11,052 nt of DNA from an uncultured Bacteroidota bacterium. Lineage in GTDB: Bacteria; Bacteroidota; Bacteroidia; Chitinophagales; Chitinophagaceae. Made by a program: the position numbers and the translations under genes. Positions 6,631 through 11,052 of the stretch are shown here, one piece after another (position 1 is the first letter of the stretch; each line of letters starts with the position of its first letter). Below the pieces are notes generated by a model. It searched no databases. It saw nothing but the letters and a program-made list of their open reading frames with translations, and was not told the origin of the DNA. The stretch covers positions 1 to 11,052 of the forward strand of contig CAMLGP010000036.1 of NCBI GenBank assembly GCA_946479535.1. Reading direction: 5' to 3'.

Positions 6631-7062
6631 ATGCTGAATATGAAAAATAGGTTGAGCTTTTTAATTGTTGATGATGACGCTGATGACAGGATGCTGATGA
6701 TTGAAGCTATCAGGGAAATAGATGAGGCTATCGAATGTAAAATTGCCAGGAATGGTGAACAGGCTTTGGAATTATTAAAGAATATTGAGCATCCCATGCC
6801 TAATTTCATTTTTTTGGATATCAGGATGCCTCGTCTTAACGGGAAGAAGTGCTTGTTTGAAATAAAAAAAGACGAAAGATTAAAGGATATACCTGTGATT
6901 ATTTATACTACTTCGAAGGCCGTTGAAGAGTCACAGGAACTGAGAGCTATGGGAGCCTTTCATTTTATAAGTAAACAAGGGAATGCAGATGAAATATTCT
7001 ATCTAATTTCCTTCGTAATGGAGGAGCATGCAAATGCATCACGTAGAAATAAAAGGAGCTAA
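6631..7062 (+). CDS. Single-domain response regulator, divergent from the kinase operon
   Basis: The 143-residue protein is a complete receiver domain: Asp14-Asp16 (IVDDDADD), phospho-acceptor Asp63 (FLDIRMPRLNG), Thr94 (YTTS) and Lys115 (ISKQG). It aligns with the receiver at 5665-6135 without gaps through these motifs, so the two are paralogues of one subfamily, but with clear sequence divergence. There is no output domain; the last ~12 residues are a basic tail (NASRRNKRS). It probably exchanges phosphate with the neighbouring fusion kinase or a kinase elsewhere; this is inference from position. The ATG at 6640 (residue 4) is an equally possible start. Expression may be tied to the element at 6498-6536. 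Confidence 0.9.
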   Translation: MLNMKNRLSFLIVDDDADDRMLMIEAIREIDEAIECKIARNGEQALELLKNIEHPMPNFIFLDIRMPRLNGKKCLFEIKKDERLKDIPVIIYTTSKAVEESQELRAMGAFHFISKQGNADEIFYLISFVMEEHANASRRNKRS

Positions 7063-7179
7063 AGGGGAGTCTCTTTATCGTTTTAACTCTGAACGGCAGA
7101 GATATAAAGGCTGATTCATTTACAGGAGCAGTTCCAACTGATTTAAAATCAAATACTTATATTATATTCTTCTAAATAG

Positions 7180-8907
<1,728 letters not shown>

Positions 8908-9231
8908 AATATGCTATTTGTAGAGGCTGGAAGAGCTAACTTATTCCTCCTGATTTTCTTATGTAATTAGCTTATTATCAGCTACTTGTCTGAGTGCGTC
9001 TCATGGTTCGGAAATATCCCAATTTTTTAATGTATACCTGTTTGCAACTTATAAAATCTGATTATATCTTAGCACTCGCAACCAAAAGCTCTTGTTAATT
9101 CCATCTTCCTTCCATCACCTGTTAATCTCACCGGGAAAAACCTAGTATCCGGGCCGGGGGTATGTTTGGCGACTGCTGAATATTCGGGCTGAAACCAACG
9201 AAGACAAAGTAACAACCAGAAAAAAGAGTTT

Positions 9232-9265
9232 AAGCTTCATCGAAAGGTGAGGCTTTTTTGTTTTT
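9232..9265 (+). terminator. Intrinsic terminator
   Basis: AAGCTTCA (9232-9239) pairs with TGAGGCTT (9248-9255), eight pairs with one G-U, around an 8-nt loop. It is followed directly by a T-rich run (9254-9265, interrupted by one G). An A-run just before the stem (about 9220-9225) could extend the pairing or let it work leftwards too. It lies 325 nt after the ABC-F stop, unusually far if that gene is its only client. Confidence 0.7.
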
Positions 9266-9269
9266 ACAT

Positions 9270-9356
9270 GCCTTGGTTGAAGTCTCTTCCTGCCATGGTT
9301 CGTGTCTCACGAACCATTCTTTTCTGCCATGGTCGTGTCCCACGAACCATTCTTCC
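9270..9356. repeat. Dispersed palindromic repeats, left cluster (three units)
   Basis: Two adjacent units begin CTGCCATGG at 9290 and 9324. The first contains a perfect 10-bp palindrome, ATGGTTCGTG (9295-9304), TCT, CACGAACCAT (9308-9317). The second has ATGGTCGTG (9329-9337), TCC, CACGAACCAT (9341-9350), with one T missing. A degenerate unit (CCTTGGTTGAAGTCTC) precedes them from 9270. Related sequence lies on the other side of the permease at 10988-11052. The pattern suggests a REP-like family spread between genes. Confidence 0.75.
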
Positions 9357-9474
9357 ATTCACACGGTTACGCTATTGTTGGTGCTTCCCGCCTATCTCAG
9401 CACACTCTCTAAAGCCATGAATTCAGGGATCACATTCAACGGAGTACTTTCTGCAGTTTTTATTTTTCACTTTT

Positions 9475-9482
9475 TACCTTTG
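9475..9482 (+). promoter_or_regulatory. Predicted -7 promoter box for the permease gene
   Basis: TACCTTTG matches TAnnTTTG and is 18 bp before the ATG at 9501. It sits in an 11-bp direct repeat, TTTTTACCTTT at 9471-9481 and again at 9485-9495, so the second copy (TACCTTTC) could be a weaker box. No clear TTG lies about 20 bp upstream. The box fixes the gene start downstream of it. Confidence 0.45.
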
Positions 9483-9500
9483 AATTTTTACCTTTCATTA

Positions 9501-10955
9501 ATGCCAAAAACTGCTCCTTCTTTAATTCCCCGCATAGGATTCTGGTCTGCCACTTCCGTTATCATCGGAAGTATTATCGGAGCAGGAATATTCATGAAAC
9601 CATCTTCAATGGCCGCCCAGTTGGGATCTCCCATTTGGCTTGTACTGGTATGGATAATTGCAGGTATATTTTCTTTATTAGGTGCTTTGATCTATGCAGA
9701 GCTCGGAGCCATGATGCCTGAAACAGGTGGCATCTATGTTTATTTCAGAAAAATGTTTGGAGATTTTGTAGCCTTTCTCTTTGGATGGGCTGCATTCTCT
9801 GTGATCAATACAGCCGCAGTTGCAGCTATATCATTTGTATGTGCGCAATATGCCGACTACTTTTTGCATTTACCCAGGTTAAGTCCGGTTATTGAAAATA
9901 AGATAGTATGGTCCATACCATTTATAGGTGACCTGCACCCATTGGAGAACTTAGGCGTAAAATTATTGGCGGTATTGCTCGTTTTGGTATTAACAGCGCT
10001 TAATTATATCAGTGTAAAAGCAGGAAGTGCTTTCCAGGTCATTTCCACTTTTTTAAAAGTAGCAGTAATAGGAGCATTGGTTATTGGGATCTTTGCTGCG
10101 GGGGATGGCAGCTTTCAAAATTTTGTTACAGCTGATCACCCAAAGCAGGGCTGGGGTCTGTTAGGTGCAGTTGCTGTTGCCATGACAGGCGCTTTTTATG
10201 CATACGATGGATGGATCAATGTTACCTATATAGCAGGAGAGATCAAAAAGCCACAGAAAAATATACCGAAAAGCCTTGCTGTTGGAGTATTTATCTGCAT
10301 TGTGATATATGTACTGGTGAACCAGGCTTACCTGTATGTATTGCCGATAGATAAAGTGGCGGGTTCCTCACTGGTAGCTTCTGATGCATTTACTATTGCG
10401 ATGGGAAGTACAGGTGCTGCCATTGTGAATGCCATGATCGTGATATGTACACTGGGTGCTATTAATGGAAATACCATGGCCACTGCCAGGGTTACTTATG
10501 CCATGGGAAAAGATGGTGTGTTTCTTCCGTGGACTGGAAAAACTCATCCTCGTTTTCAAACACCAGGTAATGCATTGATACTGCACGGTGCCTGGACATG
10601 TATGTTTATCATTTCCGGATCATTTGATATGCTGGCGGATATGTTTGTATTCATTACATGGATCGTATATGGACTAGGAGCAGTAGGAATATTTTTATTG
10701 AGAAGGAAAATGCCAGACCAGCCAAGACCGTATAAGATCTGGGGCTATCCTGTGGTGCCCCTATTATTTATTGCATTTACTGGCTTCTACCTTGTTTCCA
10801 CTGTATATAATGATGTATCAAATTACCTTGCTCACCGCCAGCCAGTGATCAATTCTGTATTGGGAATGATCATTACTGCAATTGGTATTCCCCTGTATTT
10901 CTATTTTAAAAAAGCACAACGATCTAAATTAAAGGCGCTGGAAACGAGTAGATAG
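9501..10955 (+). CDS. APC-family amino-acid permease (LAT/SteT-like)
   Basis: The 484-residue protein is an inner-membrane transporter with about 12 hydrophobic helices. Helix 1 carries the APC substrate-binding break IIGSIIGAGIFMKP (21-34); helix 2 ends in AELGAMMPETGGIYVY (66-81); helix 6 carries AFYAYDGWINVTYIAGEIKKPQKNIPKSL (231-259), with the FAYDGW-like motif of the LAT subgroup that includes the serine/threonine exchanger SteT. The likely role is uptake or exchange of neutral amino acids; the exact substrate is not readable. Length is normal for the family. ATG at 9501 is chosen because it gives MPKTAPSLIPRIGFWSATSV directly before helix 1, follows a promoter box, and because upstream codons are repeat sequence. 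The gene stands alone, with a hairpin over its stop codon and repeats on both sides. Confidence 0.92.
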   Translation: MPKTAPSLIPRIGFWSATSVIIGSIIGAGIFMKPSSMAAQLGSPIWLVLVWIIAGIFSLLGALIYAELGAMMPETGGIYVYFRKMFGDFVAFLFGWAAFSVINTAAVAAISFVCAQYADYFLHLPRLSPVIENKIVWSIPFIGDLHPLENLGVKLLAVLLVLVLTALNYISVKAGSAFQVISTFLKVAVIGALVIGIFAAGDGSFQNFVTADHPKQGWGLLGAVAVAMTGAFYAYDGWINVTYIAGEIKKPQKNIPKSLAVGVFICIVIYVLVNQAYLYVLPIDKVAGSSLVASDAFTIAMGSTGAAIVNAMIVICTLGAINGNTMATARVTYAMGKDGVFLPWTGKTHPRFQTPGNALILHGAWTCMFIISGSFDMLADMFVFITWIVYGLGAVGIFLLRRKMPDQPRPYKIWGYPVVPLLFIAFTGFYLVSTVYNDVSNYLAHRQPVINSVLGMIITAIGIPLYFYFKKAQRSKLKALETSR

Positions 10956-10980
10956 TGGCTGGTAGCTGATAGCCACTATT
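10951..10980 (+). terminator. Hairpin overlapping the permease stop codon, probable terminator
   Basis: ATAGTGGCT (10952-10960) pairs exactly with AGCCACTAT (10971-10979) around a 10-nt loop, plus a G-T pair at the base. The left arm includes the stop TAG (10953-10955). Only a weak TTCTC follows, so termination may be inefficient. Confidence 0.5.
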
Positions 10981-10987
10981 CTCATCC

Positions 10988-11052
10988 GCCGTGGTTCGTG
11001 TCTCTCTGCCATGGTCGGGATTCTCTGTCGTGGGTCGTGTCTCTCTGCCATG
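10988..11052. repeat. Dispersed palindromic repeats, right cluster, cut by the window edge
   Basis: Two near-identical 23-bp units, GTGGTTCGTGTCTCTCTGCC-ATG (10991-11013) and GTGGGTCGTG...CTGCCATG (11030-11052), differ at one position and repeat with a 39-bp period. They share TGGTTCGTGTCTC and CTGCCATGG with the cluster at 9270-9356 but here lack the CACGAACCAT arm. The last unit runs to the final base, so the array probably continues. Confidence 0.7.

Larger units (their letters stand above)
8908..9500. other. Long non-coding stretch between the ABC-F and permease genes
   Basis: These 593 bases contain no credible gene. An open frame from 9258 runs into the permease but its first 81 codons are translated palindromic repeats. 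The stretch holds a GC-rich segment with CCGG-type inverted repeats (about 9130-9165), a TAnnTTTG box (TATGTTTG, 9161-9168), an intrinsic terminator (9232-9265), palindromic repeats (9270-9356) and the permease promoter (9475-9482). A small RNA ending at the terminator is possible but I recognise no known family. Confidence 0.5.

Noticed and set aside
7060..7078. Hairpin TAAAG...CTTTA after the second receiver gene as a terminator
   Set aside because: The stem is about five pairs with a wobble and has no T-run directly after it.
9120..9260. Riboswitch or attenuator controlling the permease, using the terminator at 9232-9265
   Set aside because: I recognise no aptamer core, and the permease appears to have its own promoter at 9475, downstream of the terminator.
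9290..9356. Palindromic repeats as a CRISPR array
   Set aside because: The units are adjacent, degenerate and palindromic throughout, with no regular unique spacers and no cas genes in the window.

Overview
The window looks like chromosomal DNA of a Bacteroidota, most likely a Chitinophagaceae-type soil or plant bacterium. Reasons: a secreted protein ending in a type IX secretion (T9SS) type A sorting domain; Bacteroidota-style -7 promoter boxes (TAnnTTTG) just ahead of several genes with no strong Shine-Dalgarno; single-domain receiver proteins next to a CheB-CheR-PAS-histidine kinase fusion; and a YbiT-type ABC-F protein of Bacteroidota type. I see no phage, transposase, CRISPR array, tRNA or rRNA.

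Layout. 1-511 (+): C-terminal end of a T9SS-exported protein with an Ig-like region. 733-1407 (-): small secreted protein of unknown function with a C-terminal coiled coil. 1716-2276 (+): regulator joining an N-terminal HMA-like metal-binding fold (MxCxxC) to an AraC-type DNA-binding domain, apparently starting at TTG. 6135-2279 (-): two-gene operon of a single-domain response regulator and an 1129-residue CheB-CheR-PAS-HisKA-HATPase fusion, joined by an ATGA overlap. 6631-7062 (+): a second single-domain response regulator, transcribed away from that operon. 7282-8907 (+): YbiT-like ABC-F ATPase. 9501-10955 (+): 12-helix APC/LAT-type amino-acid permease, flanked on both sides by copies of a dispersed palindromic repeat. 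The repeat at the right edge runs out of the window.

How parts may work together. The two receiver proteins and the fusion kinase look like one signalling module: both receivers keep their phospho-acceptor residues at the same positions, but neither has a DNA-binding output domain. The AraC-type regulator faces the kinase operon tail to tail, with only 2 nt between the stop codons and an inverted repeat spanning both. A 39-bp bipartite element (two identical 10-mers with an identical 19-bp gap) lies in both divergent intergenic regions, upstream of the AraC-type gene and of the second receiver gene. It is the strongest sign that the regulator and the signalling module share control, and the best candidate for something undescribed here. 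The function of the module cannot be read from sequence.

The right part (ABC-F, permease) looks like ordinary chromosome. Points of interest there are a second ABC-F ATPase site that has lost Walker A and carries Gln in place of the catalytic Glu, a long non-coding stretch ending in a good intrinsic terminator, and the palindromic repeats.
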